From: Terriglobia bacterium
GTDB lineage: Bacteria; Acidobacteriota; Terriglobia; Bryobacterales; Bryobacteraceae
DNA: 64,000 nt
Assembly: GCA_020073445.1 (NCBI GenBank)
Contig: JAIQFE010000016.1
Location: 62,001-126,000 of the forward strand
Direction: 5' to 3'
The position numbers were made by a program, and so were the translations under genes. Positions 15,823 to 24,160 of the stretch are shown piece after piece. Positions within the stretch are counted from its first letter, which is position 1. The number at the start of each line of letters is the position of its first letter. The notes beneath the pieces are model-generated. The model was not told where the DNA came from. It worked only from the letters and a program-made list of their open reading frames with translations, and ran no database searches.

Positions 15823-15887
15823 CTTCATGTTGGCCTCCTGCGATCCGTAAATGATATAGTTTTGAATCGCAGGAGGTCTTCATGAAG
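15823..15887 (+). promoter_or_regulatory. Hairpin that pairs with the ribosome site and start codon of the cytochrome gene
   Basis: CCTCCTGCGAT (15834-15844) is fully complementary to ATCGCAGGAGG (15866-15876), which contains the Shine-Dalgarno. An outer pair, CTTCATG (15823-15829) with CATGAAG (15881-15887), encloses the start codon, with a symmetric 4-nt internal loop. The terminal loop is 21 nt. No U-run follows, so this looks like translational control rather than a terminator. Confidence 0.7.
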
Positions 15888-16847
15888 CATTTGATTCTGG
15901 TTCTGATCGCGTTGCTGTCGTTCTTTGTAGTGGTGGCGCTGCCGCAACAATCGCAGAATCTTGAGTGGGCGTATCCCGTGCCTGACAAGAATCCTCCACC
16001 CGCGGGCGATGCGAAGGAACTGAAGCGGCTTCCGGGCAGCACCAAGTCCTACACGCAGGCGCAGATCGACGATCAGCTCAATCCCCCGGACTGGTTTCCG
16101 CAGGAACACGCGCCGCTGCCCGGGATTGTGGAGCACGGATTCCAGGTGCAAGCCTGCGGATCATGCCATCTGATGTCGGGACATGGCCACCCGGAGTCCG
16201 CCATGCTTGCAGGCTTGCCCGTGGCGTATATGATGCGGCAGATGCAGGACTTCAAGAGCGGCGCTCGGAAGGATCCCATGGTCTATGAGCCGTCGCAGCG
16301 TGCCGCGCGGATGAACGGGATCGCCAAGGGCCTGCCCGATGAAGACATGCGCAAGGCCGTGGAGTATTTTGCGGCCCTGAAGCCGGCCGTCTGGTACAAG
16401 GTGGAAGAAGCGCAGACCGTGCCGAAAACGTGGGTCAACGGCGGCCGCATGCGCTTCGCTCTGCCGGGCGGCGGGACCGAGCCGATCGGTAATCGCATCG
16501 TCACTGTGCCGCAGGATCCGGCGAGGGTCGAGAGCCGCGATCCGCACTCGGGATTCATCGCGTATGTGCCGCCGGGCAGCCTCAAGAAGGGCGAGACGCT
16601 AGTGAAAACCGGCGGTTCCGGCAAGACGGTTGCCTGCGAGATTTGCCACGGTGATGGGCTCAAAGGCCTGGGCGATGTGCCTCGGCTGGCGGGCGTTCAT
16701 CCGATCTATATCGTCCGGCAGCTTTACAATTTCAAGAGCGGCGCCAATAGCAGCACGGCGGGCGCGCAGATGAAAAAGGTCGCCGAGAAGCTGACCGAAG
16801 ACGACATGATCGCCATCGCGGCGTATGCAGCGTCGCTAGCGCCGTAA
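15882..16847 (+). CDS. Exported diheme c-type cytochrome
   Basis: A 321-residue protein with a signal or membrane anchor at residues 1-22. Two heme-binding sites occur: CGSCH at 92-96 and CEICH at 252-256, each followed by a parallel segment (MMRQMQDFKSGAR and IVRQLYNFKSGAN) and a MxDEDM/LTEDDM helix, as in cytochrome c4-type two-domain proteins. The middle segment (about 165-250) is an insert with no recognised fold. It would shuttle electrons in the periplasm, perhaps for the quinoprotein oxidases. Its ribosome site is embedded in a strong inverted repeat, so its translation may be structure-controlled. Confidence 0.88.
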   Translation: MKHLILVLIALLSFFVVVALPQQSQNLEWAYPVPDKNPPPAGDAKELKRLPGSTKSYTQAQIDDQLNPPDWFPQEHAPLPGIVEHGFQVQACGSCHLMSGHGHPESAMLAGLPVAYMMRQMQDFKSGARKDPMVYEPSQRAARMNGIAKGLPDEDMRKAVEYFAALKPAVWYKVEEAQTVPKTWVNGGRMRFALPGGGTEPIGNRIVTVPQDPARVESRDPHSGFIAYVPPGSLKKGETLVKTGGSGKTVACEICHGDGLKGLGDVPRLAGVHPIYIVRQLYNFKSGANSSTAGAQMKKVAEKLTEDDMIAIAAYAASLAP

Positions 16848-16852
16848 GCAAT

Positions 16853-19285
16853 CTACTCTTGCCGCAGGGCCGACATCGGGTCGATTTTGGTAGCGCGGCG
16901 CGCGGGGATCCAGCAAGCGATTCCCGCGGTCAACGCGACTAAACCGGCGGCTATCCAAAGGTGCGATAGATTCGCCGACTCCAGACCCGGGAGGAAACTA
17001 CGCAGAGACTGCATCGCTACTAGAGCCAGTCCGAGCCCGATCGCAAGCCCTATCGCGACCGTCAGAGATCCCTGCTGGAAGACTAGGGCCAGTACGTCCC
17101 AGGGCATCGCACCCACCGCCACCCGAATCCCGATTTCCTGCGTTCTGCGCGAAGTGGTGTAGGAAATGACACCGTAAACGCCGGCGGCGGACATGACCAG
17201 GGCCAGGCCTGCCGTCACCGCGAGCAACATCATGATAAATCGCCGGTCTGCGACCGAATCGGCGATGAGCGCCGTCATGGTCGTGCTGAGGAACACGGGC
17301 TGATTCGGGTCGATCCCGGCGATGGTTCGCCGTATGGCTTTCTCCAGATCTCCCGAAGGCCGCTGCGTTCGAACGACAACGAAGTAAGATTCCCGCATCG
17401 CTCCGGCTGCCAGGTAAATATTGCCTTTCGCGCCTTCATTGAGAGCGGTGTGGCTTGCGCTGGAGACGACTCCAATGACGCGCTTCCAGTTGTTCGGATT
17501 CTCCGGCGTGCAGTCGACGCAGACTCGCTGTCCAACGGCGCTGGCGCCTGGCGAGAGACGGGCGGCGACAAAATCATTCACAATAGCGGCGTCATTGGAT
17601 TCGGCCATCTCCTCCTCGCGGAACCAGCGTCCATCGAGGAGGCGAACTCCCATGGTTTGGAGATACTCTCCGCCCACGACGTCGATCTCGCCTTCGAGCT
17701 TGGATCCTTCCGCCGCGTTGACGTAGCCGCCGTGATTTTCGCCACTAAAGGGCAGGGCGTCCACGGTGCCTGCGCTTTCGACTCCCGGAAGTACACGCAC
17801 GGAGTCCAGAATTCGTTTGTAAAACAGCGCTCGCTGCGCGGGGTCGGAATACCGTTCGGGCGCGGGCAGCACTACCGACGCCAGAATCCGATCCGCCTGG
17901 AAGCCGGGATCGGTGCGGATCAACTTCACGAAGCTGGTTAGCAGTTCGCCTCCGATCACCACCAGAACGACCGAAACGGCCACCTCGGCCGCCACTAAGG
18001 AGGATCGAGTGCGATCGTGTCTACCTGAAGCGGCGCCGCGCGCGCCAAATCCACTGAGTGAGGTCCCTTTCGCACGGGTCAGGCGAAGCGCGGGTGCGAT
18101 GCCGAACAGGATTCCATTGACGGCCGCCAGTGCAACAGCGAATCCAAAGATCGTCGAATCCGCGCGCGCGGCGGCCAACCGGGGAATGTTTATAGGAGCC
18201 AGGGCCGGCAGGATCCTCCATGCTGCCGCTGTGAGAACATAGCCGCCGATACCACCCAGCACGGCCAGCAGGCAGCTTTCCGTAAGCAGTTGGCGGACGA
18301 TCCGCATTTGTCCCGCGCCGATCGCGAGCCTCACGTCAATTTCGCGCTGCCGGGCAAGCCCGCGCGCCAGCAGCAGGTTGGCAACATTGGCGCATCCGAT
18401 CAGCATAAACAGCACAGCGGCGGCCATCAGCAACAACAGACCGTTGGTGGCGATTCCTACGGTCCGGTCGCGCACAAAGTTTAAGCGAAGAGAGCGGTCG
18501 CGATTGGTTTCGGGAAAATCGTGGCTGAGCGTCTCACTGATCGAAGCAAGGTCCTGGCGCGCCTCGGTCAACGTCACTCCCGGTCGCAACCTTGCCACGG
18601 CGCCAAGTGCCGCATTCGGATTAGCCGGCGTGTTGAATGGCGCTGCCCAGAAATCCCTGTAAGGAGAAGGCGTATGAGCCGCTTGCCTGCGGAGTGGAAA
18701 GTCGAAATCGGGCGGCATGACGCCGATCACGAGATAAGGGCGCCCATTGACTGTGACGCTTCGCCCTACGATGGAATCGTCCGAGTTGAACCGTCGCGCC
18801 CATAGGCCGTAGCTCAGGATTATTACGTCTGGGTGGCCGCGTTGATCCTCTTCCGGAAGGACGTTGCGTCCGAGCATCGGGGAGACACCCAGAACTCGGA
18901 ACAAGTTCGCATTCATCCGTACGCCGTACAGCGCTTCCGGAGTCGAATTCGCATCGCCTGCAAGATCGAAAACAGCGTTGCTGTACACGCCTGTCGATTC
19001 TAGTGTGCGCGTCCTCCGATCCAGTTCGCGGGTGTCGTTCCAAACCACCCAGTCGCTCGTCGCTTGCTCCTGCATCTGGGAGAATTCGCTGCGCAACTGC
19101 ACGAGCCGTTCGGCATGTGCATACGGCAATGGATCGATCAGCACAGATTTGATCGCAGCGAAGACCACCGCGGCCGCGCCGACGCTCAACGCGATTGACA
19201 GGAGAGCGATTCCGGTAGGAACAGGAGTGCGCCGGAAGATCCGAAACGCGAGGCGGATGTCCTGGAAGATCGACATCAGCCTCAA
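16853..19285 (-). CDS. MacB/FtsX-type large permease, acidobacterial orphan (ADOP) type
   Basis: An 810-residue membrane protein. It has an N-terminal transmembrane helix (about 25-47), a MacB-type periplasmic domain (DIILSYGLWARRF, VIGVMPPDFDFP), a central set of membrane helices with LMLIGCANVANLLLARGLARQREI, a second periplasmic domain, and a C-terminal FtsX set (VYGVISYTTSRRTQEIGIRVAVGA). This duplicated permease without an ATPase next to it is the form described as acidobacterial duplicated orphan permease. Met4 may be the true start. The partner ATPase and cargo are unknown. Confidence 0.88.
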   Translation of the reverse strand: MRLMSIFQDIRLAFRIFRRTPVPTGIALLSIALSVGAAAVVFAAIKSVLIDPLPYAHAERLVQLRSEFSQMQEQATSDWVVWNDTRELDRRTRTLESTGVYSNAVFDLAGDANSTPEALYGVRMNANLFRVLGVSPMLGRNVLPEEDQRGHPDVIILSYGLWARRFNSDDSIVGRSVTVNGRPYLVIGVMPPDFDFPLRRQAAHTPSPYRDFWAAPFNTPANPNAALGAVARLRPGVTLTEARQDLASISETLSHDFPETNRDRSLRLNFVRDRTVGIATNGLLLLMAAAVLFMLIGCANVANLLLARGLARQREIDVRLAIGAGQMRIVRQLLTESCLLAVLGGIGGYVLTAAAWRILPALAPINIPRLAAARADSTIFGFAVALAAVNGILFGIAPALRLTRAKGTSLSGFGARGAASGRHDRTRSSLVAAEVAVSVVLVVIGGELLTSFVKLIRTDPGFQADRILASVVLPAPERYSDPAQRALFYKRILDSVRVLPGVESAGTVDALPFSGENHGGYVNAAEGSKLEGEIDVVGGEYLQTMGVRLLDGRWFREEEMAESNDAAIVNDFVAARLSPGASAVGQRVCVDCTPENPNNWKRVIGVVSSASHTALNEGAKGNIYLAAGAMRESYFVVVRTQRPSGDLEKAIRRTIAGIDPNQPVFLSTTMTALIADSVADRRFIMMLLAVTAGLALVMSAAGVYGVISYTTSRRTQEIGIRVAVGAMPWDVLALVFQQGSLTVAIGLAIGLGLALVAMQSLRSFLPGLESANLSHLWIAAGLVALTAGIACWIPARRATKIDPMSALRQE

Positions 19286-19354
19286 TTCTATGAGATTTCA
19301 ATCAGCCGGGAGTCCCTTGCACTCGGAGCGCGAGTAGCGCTATACCTTGGACTC

Positions 19355-19735
19355 ATGAAACGAGCGCTACACCTGACTTGTGTCGCGATTTGCCTGTGTA
19401 TCGTCGCGCCGGGATTTGCCCAGCAAGGCCACCCATTAACGGGCACCTGGTCCGGCGACTGGGGTGCGACGTCGACCAAGCGTAACCAAATCACATTCGT
19501 GATGAATTGGGACGGCAAGAACGTCACCGGCCTGATCAATCCTGGGCCGGACTCCATCCCGATCGCGAGCGTTTTCGTGGATCCGGCTACTTGGACCGTG
19601 CGGATCGAAGCGAACGGGAAGGAACATATCACCGCCGAGGGCAAGCTGGAGGATTTGGGATCTTACCACCGCACGATCAAGGGCTCCTGGACCCAGGGGA
19701 CAACCAAGGGCGACTTCCGGATCACGCGGGATTAA
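19355..19735 (+). CDS. Small exported hypothetical protein
   Basis: A 126-residue protein with a signal peptide (MKRALHLTCVAICLCIVAPGFAQQ). The mature part is beta-rich (GTWSGDWG, ITFVMNWDGKNVTGLI, WTVRIEANGKEHITAEGKL, GSWTQGTTKGDFRITR), in the manner of small lipocalin-like beta-barrels. No catalytic residues stand out. It is the first gene of a same-strand run with the DUF6152/GHWEGD genes; 7 nt separate it from the next. Its function is unknown. Confidence 0.72.
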   Translation: MKRALHLTCVAICLCIVAPGFAQQGHPLTGTWSGDWGATSTKRNQITFVMNWDGKNVTGLINPGPDSIPIASVFVDPATWTVRIEANGKEHITAEGKLEDLGSYHRTIKGSWTQGTTKGDFRITRD

Positions 19736-19742
19736 CGAGGCC

Positions 19743-20867
19743 ATGACGAATCGTTTCCTGGTTGGGTTATCGGTAGTAGGGGCCGTGTTCGCACAGAGCG
19801 CAGCGACCTATGACAGTTCGCGGCAGGTAAAGTTGACTGGCGTCGTTACCAGGGTCGAGTGGGCGAATCCACACGCGTTTTTCTTCGTGAACGTGAAGGA
19901 TTCCGCCGGCACCGTCACGAATTGGGCTCTAGAGTTCGGGAATCCATTGGATTTGGAAAAGGACGGCTGGACGCGAAACTCCCTGCACATCGGCGACGCG
20001 GTCAGCGTGGAAGGAGTTCCCGCGCGTGAGCCCGGCAGCCGGGCCTTCGCCAAATCAGTGACGCTGGCGAAGACGGGTAAGAAGCTGTTCGTGGCTGCGC
20101 CTAAGAAGCCGGCCACCGCTGCGTTAAAGGAGCCGGCGCCACGCTGGCCGGATGGTCGGGTTCGCCTTGGCCCGCCGCCCGGCAAGAAGGGATATTGGAC
20201 TACGCCGAGTGCGAACGCGCTGGTCGACAATACTGCCGGCAAGATCGTCATGAGCGACGAAGGGCTTTTGCGTAACCTGTCCGACGCGGATCGCGTGGCT
20301 CCATTCCAGCCTTGGGCCAAGGCGGTATACGAGTATCGCCAGCGAACCCTTTTGAAAGACGATCCCCTGACGCGATGTCTTCCGCCCGGTGGGCCGCGGC
20401 AGTTTCAGATGCCGAACGGGTTCCAGTTCATCGAACAGCGCGAGCTAGGCCGCATTCTAGTGCTCCTGGGCGGGGCGGATCGCAACTGGCGCGTCATTTA
20501 TACGGACGGGCGTCCACAGGGTCAGGCCGACGAGGTCGTGCGCGGTTACTACGGCAATTCGGTGGGTAAGTGGGAGAAGGATACCCTGGTAGTGGACGTG
20601 ATCGGCTTCAATGAACATTTCTGGTTCGCGAACGGCGGGCTTCCGCACACCGAAGCTCTGCATCTGACCGAGCGCTTTACCAGGCCGGATCTCGGCACTT
20701 TGAAGTACGAAGTGACCGTGGATGATCCTCGGACCTACACGCGGCCATGGACCGGTGGCTGGAACATTCAGTGGGTCCCGAACGAAGAGATTCAGGAATA
20801 TTTTTGCGAAGAGAACGTGGAAGCAACACTGTCTAAAAACGTGTCTGGCAAGGAGAGTTACAAATGA
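19743..20867 (+). CDS. Exported DUF6152 + GHWEGD fusion protein (copy 2 of 4)
   Basis: A 374-residue exported protein. Residues about 20-115 are a DUF6152 domain (VKLTGVVTRVEWANPHAFFFVNVKD, NWALEFGNPLDLEKDGW, GDAVSVEGVPAREPGSRAFAKSVTL). After a linker, residues about 130-374 are the GHWEGD-type domain (APRWPDGRVRLGPPPGKKGYW, WAKAVYEYRQR, WRVIYTDGRP, GKWEKDTLVVDVIGFNE, DDPRTYTRPW). The next two genes encode the same two domains as separate proteins, so the fusion suggests they act together. Its stop overlaps the next start as ATGA. No enzymatic motif is known. Confidence 0.8.
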   Translation: MTNRFLVGLSVVGAVFAQSAATYDSSRQVKLTGVVTRVEWANPHAFFFVNVKDSAGTVTNWALEFGNPLDLEKDGWTRNSLHIGDAVSVEGVPAREPGSRAFAKSVTLAKTGKKLFVAAPKKPATAALKEPAPRWPDGRVRLGPPPGKKGYWTTPSANALVDNTAGKIVMSDEGLLRNLSDADRVAPFQPWAKAVYEYRQRTLLKDDPLTRCLPPGGPRQFQMPNGFQFIEQRELGRILVLLGGADRNWRVIYTDGRPQGQADEVVRGYYGNSVGKWEKDTLVVDVIGFNEHFWFANGGLPHTEALHLTERFTRPDLGTLKYEVTVDDPRTYTRPWTGGWNIQWVPNEEIQEYFCEENVEATLSKNVSGKESYK

Positions 20868-21259
20868 GAGTCAACGCAATCGTTACGCTGATTGGGCTAG
20901 GTCTGATGCTGGTGGCGGCGAAGCCCGCGGCCGCGCATCATTCCTTTGAAGCCGAATACGACGGCTCGAAGACCGCGACGCTGACCGGATTCGTCACCAA
21001 AGTGGATTGGGTGAATCCGCACGCCTACATTTTCTTCAACGTCAAAGACGAGAGCGGCATGACCAAGGAACTCCGGTTCGAACTGGGGCCGCCCTACGCA
21101 CTGACGCGCGGCGGCTGGAAGCGCGATACGGTGAAGATCGGCGACAAAATAACGGTGGAAAACGCGGCCGTCGCTAAGGACGCGAAAAACGCCTGGGTGG
21201 GCGCGATGCAGACGACGTCTCTCATCACGGAGAGCGGCCAGAAGCTGCCCACGAGGTGA
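20864..21259 (+). CDS. Exported DUF6152 protein
   Basis: A 131-residue protein with a signal peptide ending near AAAHHSFEAEYD; an AHHSF motif just after cleavage is typical of DUF6152. The domain reads TLTGFVTKVDWVNPHAYIFFNVKDE, LRFELGPPYALTRGGWKRDTVKIGDKITVENAAVAKD. It overlaps the previous stop by 4 nt and is followed 7 nt later by a standalone GHWEGD protein. The domain is thought to be an OB-like beta-barrel of unknown ligand. Confidence 0.82.
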   Translation: MRVNAIVTLIGLGLMLVAAKPAAAHHSFEAEYDGSKTATLTGFVTKVDWVNPHAYIFFNVKDESGMTKELRFELGPPYALTRGGWKRDTVKIGDKITVENAAVAKDAKNAWVGAMQTTSLITESGQKLPTR

Positions 21260-21266
21260 ATCCACG

Positions 21267-21983
21267 GTGAGAATCGCGATCACGTTGGTGGCATTGTCGG
21301 TGTCGTGTTGGGGACAGGCAAAGCAAGCACCCGAGCCCACGCCACGCTGGCCTGACGGCAAAGTGAACCTCGGGTCGGTGCCGGGCAAAAAGGGATATTG
21401 GGAAGTCCGGCCAGGCCTGGGCGGCTTTCCGCGCGCGAGCGATGTCCCGTTTCAGCCGTGGGCCAAGGCCGTTTACGATTACCGCACCGCGACATTTTCC
21501 CAGGATTCGCCGCTGGTGGATTGCAAGGCCGCGCCCGGACCGTCTTTTTTCAATTCGCCCGGTTTTGAGATCGTGGATGTCCCCGAGCTTAAGAGTATTT
21601 TCATCCTCAATATGGCCGGGCCGCATTCCTGGCGCGTGATTTATATGGACGGCCGCATGCATCCGCAGGGTGACGATGTGAGGCCGACTTTCCTCGGCCA
21701 CTCGATCGGGCACTGGGAAGGCGACACGCTGGTAATCGATTCGGTGGGCTTCAACGAAAAGATGTGGGCCGTGGGCGCGTTTCCGAATACCTCGCAACTC
21801 CACATGGTGGAGCGCATCTCGCGCCCGAACCTGAAAACGCTGTCGTACGAAGTGACGGTCGACGATCCCGGCGCCTACACGAAACCCTGGTCCGGCAAAT
21901 GGACCATCACCGAGACGACCGGTTCGAAGTGGGTCCCCGACGGCGAAATGTTCGAGTATATTTGCGAAGACGCAGGGCGTTAA
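21267..21983 (+). CDS. Exported GHWEGD-family protein (copy 3 of 4)
   Basis: A 238-residue exported protein with the same domain as the C-terminal part of the fusion gene upstream. It starts PTPRWPDGKVNLGSVPGKKGYWEV, then WAKAVYDYR, WRVIYMDGRMH, IGHWEGDTLVIDSVGFNE, ERISRP and VDDPGAYTKPW. The start codon is GTG at 21267, just after a short ATCCACG leader. Together with the DUF6152 gene before it, it reconstitutes the fusion protein in split form. It converges on the binding-protein gene, overlapping by 4 nt. Function unknown. Confidence 0.8.
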   Translation: MRIAITLVALSVSCWGQAKQAPEPTPRWPDGKVNLGSVPGKKGYWEVRPGLGGFPRASDVPFQPWAKAVYDYRTATFSQDSPLVDCKAAPGPSFFNSPGFEIVDVPELKSIFILNMAGPHSWRVIYMDGRMHPQGDDVRPTFLGHSIGHWEGDTLVIDSVGFNEKMWAVGAFPNTSQLHMVERISRPNLKTLSYEVTVDDPGAYTKPWSGKWTITETTGSKWVPDGEMFEYICEDAGR

Positions 21984-22906
21984 CGCCGGGCTTCCGCTAA
22001 AGGGCTGGCATCGATCAACGGCGTTAAGGCTGCTCGCGGCCGAGGCTGCCGGGACTGAACCGCCGCCACGAAGATCTCCACGTTCCCGAGAACTTCCGGA
22101 AGATCGCCTGGAAGATTTGCGGGGAAGCGGAACTGGTTCCAGACGCGCTCCATCGTTCCCGCCGGGGTGCCGATGAACGGAGCGAGCATCGTCCGGGCTT
22201 GGGCGGGCTGGTTACGGATACGATCGGACGCCCGTAGCGCAGCGCGAACAACCTCCACTAACGCGCGCCGCTTGTCCGGATCCCTCAAGGCTTTCGTGGT
22301 CGTATTCAGGTTGAATCGCTCGCGATAGACCGACGGATTCTGTAAAACAATCGCGTCAGTTCCGAGAGCCTCCAGCGAGTTTTGCGCGTGAGGCTCCCAC
22401 ATCGCGACCGCGTCCACATCGCCTCGCTTAAGCGCGGCGGGCATGTCGGGACCTTCCAGGTTCACGAAGCGGACGTCGGTGTCGAGCAGCATTCCTGCTT
22501 TGCGCAACATCTCCCTCAAGAAGTACAGGGACGACGTGTTCACGGTCGCGGCGACCTTCTTGCCGCGAAGATTCTCGATCCGGCGGATGCCGGAGGAGCG
22601 GCGGACGATGATGCGATAACGCGCCTCGGCGAGCGTAAGAATGATGCGGATTCCCGGCTCGGCGATGGAGTTGAGAAGCGCTTGTGTCTCGGATCCGGTA
22701 GCCGCGTCGACATTGCCGTGCAACAACTGCTCCATTGCGACACGGCCGTTGGGGACGGGAACGATCTCGACTCCGGGAATTCGTTCGGCCAGGAAAATCG
22801 GGGCCGATTCGATGGTGGTGGCGTTGACGGCGATCTTGATTTGCGCGCATGCGGCCGCGGCGAACACCAGCGCGAACACCAAAGAGGCGAGCAGAGAGTT
22901 TCGCAT
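21980..22906 (-). CDS. Orphan ABC substrate-binding protein, NMT1/SsuA-like
   Basis: A 308-residue exported protein (signal MRNSLLASLVFALVFAAAACAQ) with the two-lobe fold of taurine/thiamine-precursor binding proteins: KIAVNATTIESAPIFLAE, GNVDAATGSETQALL, ENLRGKKVAATVNTSSLYFLREML and GDVDAVAMWEPHAQNSL. No permease or ATPase gene is nearby, so it is an orphan or uses components elsewhere. The start directly abuts the stop of the dipeptidase gene, so the two form an operon. The ligand is unknown; a small sulfonate, aromatic or peptide breakdown product is possible. Confidence 0.82.
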   Translation of the reverse strand: MRNSLLASLVFALVFAAAACAQIKIAVNATTIESAPIFLAERIPGVEIVPVPNGRVAMEQLLHGNVDAATGSETQALLNSIAEPGIRIILTLAEARYRIIVRRSSGIRRIENLRGKKVAATVNTSSLYFLREMLRKAGMLLDTDVRFVNLEGPDMPAALKRGDVDAVAMWEPHAQNSLEALGTDAIVLQNPSVYRERFNLNTTTKALRDPDKRRALVEVVRAALRASDRIRNQPAQARTMLAPFIGTPAGTMERVWNQFRFPANLPGDLPEVLGNVEIFVAAVQSRQPRPRAALTPLIDASPLAEARR

Positions 22907-24145
22907 CTAGTTGGGAACCTTGGCTGAATCGAATACGCGCAGCCAGTTTTCACCGAGGATCTCGGGCGTCGCCAGATTGTGCTTGCGCAGGGCCTCTACG
23001 AGATCGGGATAGTGGCTCGCATCGAAATTCTTGAGTGTGCTGCGTGCGTGAGTGAGATCGAGCCCAATCGCGACGCTCTTCGGACCTCCTATGGCCACGG
23101 CATGTGCCACGTGCGCGACCCAATCGTCGAGCGACGGAACCACAGCTTCTCCCTCGGGCGATTCATGCCAGGGTTGCGAATAGAAACGCCGCCAGCGGCC
23201 GCCCTGCTGGGCGTCGAGCGCGTCGATGTATTCGCCGAAATCCTGATTCGGTGAGCGGATCAACGATAGTTCTCCGAAAAGAATTTGCTCGCGTGTGACG
23301 CCGTTCACGGGGATCGACGGTTTCCCGCGCGACCAGTCATAGTAGCGCTGCCCGATCTGCTCCGCCGCGCTGTGGATGCCGATCATGCCGCCCTTGGCGA
23401 TCAGGGCGCGCAGCACGTCATCGGAAAGATTGGCTGGATTGGAACATATCGCTCGCAAAGCCACGTGACTGGCGACCACGGGAGCGCGGCTGGCTGCGAT
23501 GATCTGGCGCTGCGCGGCTTCGGTGGCGTGCGAAACATCGATCAGCATGCCGAGCCGGTTCATCTCCTCGATCAGGCGTCGGCCTTTCTCATTGATGCCG
23601 GACCATTTGACGCCGCCACGCACGGAGGAATCCGCGTAGGCCGTCGTCGACTGGCTTGAGAACTGGATCACGCGCACGCCCAGGCGGTACCAGAGCCGCA
23701 GGATGTCGATGTCGCCTTCCTGATCGAACCCGGCTTCAATGCTGAGCATCACGGCCATCTTGCCGCTGGCGACGATGCGGCGAACATCGGCGGAAGTGAG
23801 CGCCAGTTCCATCTGGTCGCGATGCGCTTCGAGCGTGCGGTGGAACGTCTCGATCAGACGCCCGGCTTGCTTCACGGTGGCGTTGTAGGTGTTGTAACCG
23901 TAGGGCGCGATATTATCGATGACGAAATTGACGCCGCCCGCGCGGGCTCGGGCGTAATCGAATTGGCCGACGGGCTGCGGCTTCCAGGGATCGATTCCTT
24001 CCCAGTAGACCCGGTTGGTGATGTGCACGTGGCCATCGGCCAGAATCGGTGTGTTCTGAGCGTAAGCGCTCGCCCCGAGGAGGAAAATGACAATGAGGGG
24101 AAAAATCTTCTTTAGGCTTCGAAGCACGAGGTTCCGGCGGTTCAC
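22907..24145 (-). CDS. Exported membrane dipeptidase, family M19
   Basis: A 412-residue protein with a signal peptide (hydrophobic 14-28). The M19 metal motifs are present: MLSIEAGFDQEGDID (bridging Glu), LIDVSHATEAA (His) and ASHVALRAICSNPANLSDD (His). The first motif is unusual: DGHVH replaces the canonical HxD, so a His stands where the usual Asp ligand is. The family cleaves dipeptides, often including D-residues. It is transcribed ahead of the orphan binding protein. Family identity is firm; activity should not be assumed because of the changed ligand. Confidence 0.85.
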   Translation of the reverse strand: MNRRNLVLRSLKKIFPLIVIFLLGASAYAQNTPILADGHVHITNRVYWEGIDPWKPQPVGQFDYARARAGGVNFVIDNIAPYGYNTYNATVKQAGRLIETFHRTLEAHRDQMELALTSADVRRIVASGKMAVMLSIEAGFDQEGDIDILRLWYRLGVRVIQFSSQSTTAYADSSVRGGVKWSGINEKGRRLIEEMNRLGMLIDVSHATEAAQRQIIAASRAPVVASHVALRAICSNPANLSDDVLRALIAKGGMIGIHSAAEQIGQRYYDWSRGKPSIPVNGVTREQILFGELSLIRSPNQDFGEYIDALDAQQGGRWRRFYSQPWHESPEGEAVVPSLDDWVAHVAHAVAIGGPKSVAIGLDLTHARSTLKNFDASHYPDLVEALRKHNLATPEILGENWLRVFDSAKVPN

Positions 24146-24160
24146 GGTGGTGAGTATAGA

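Noticed and set aside
15622-15828. 68-residue minus-strand frame with a good ribosome site
   Set aside because: Its ribosome site is the mirror half of the cytochrome hairpin, and it runs antisense to the Cys-rich peptide. The alternative is kept only as a note on inverted duplication.
15814-15881. Rho-independent terminator after the Cys-rich peptide
   Set aside because: The hairpin is strong but has no following T-run and covers the next gene's ribosome site and start codon.
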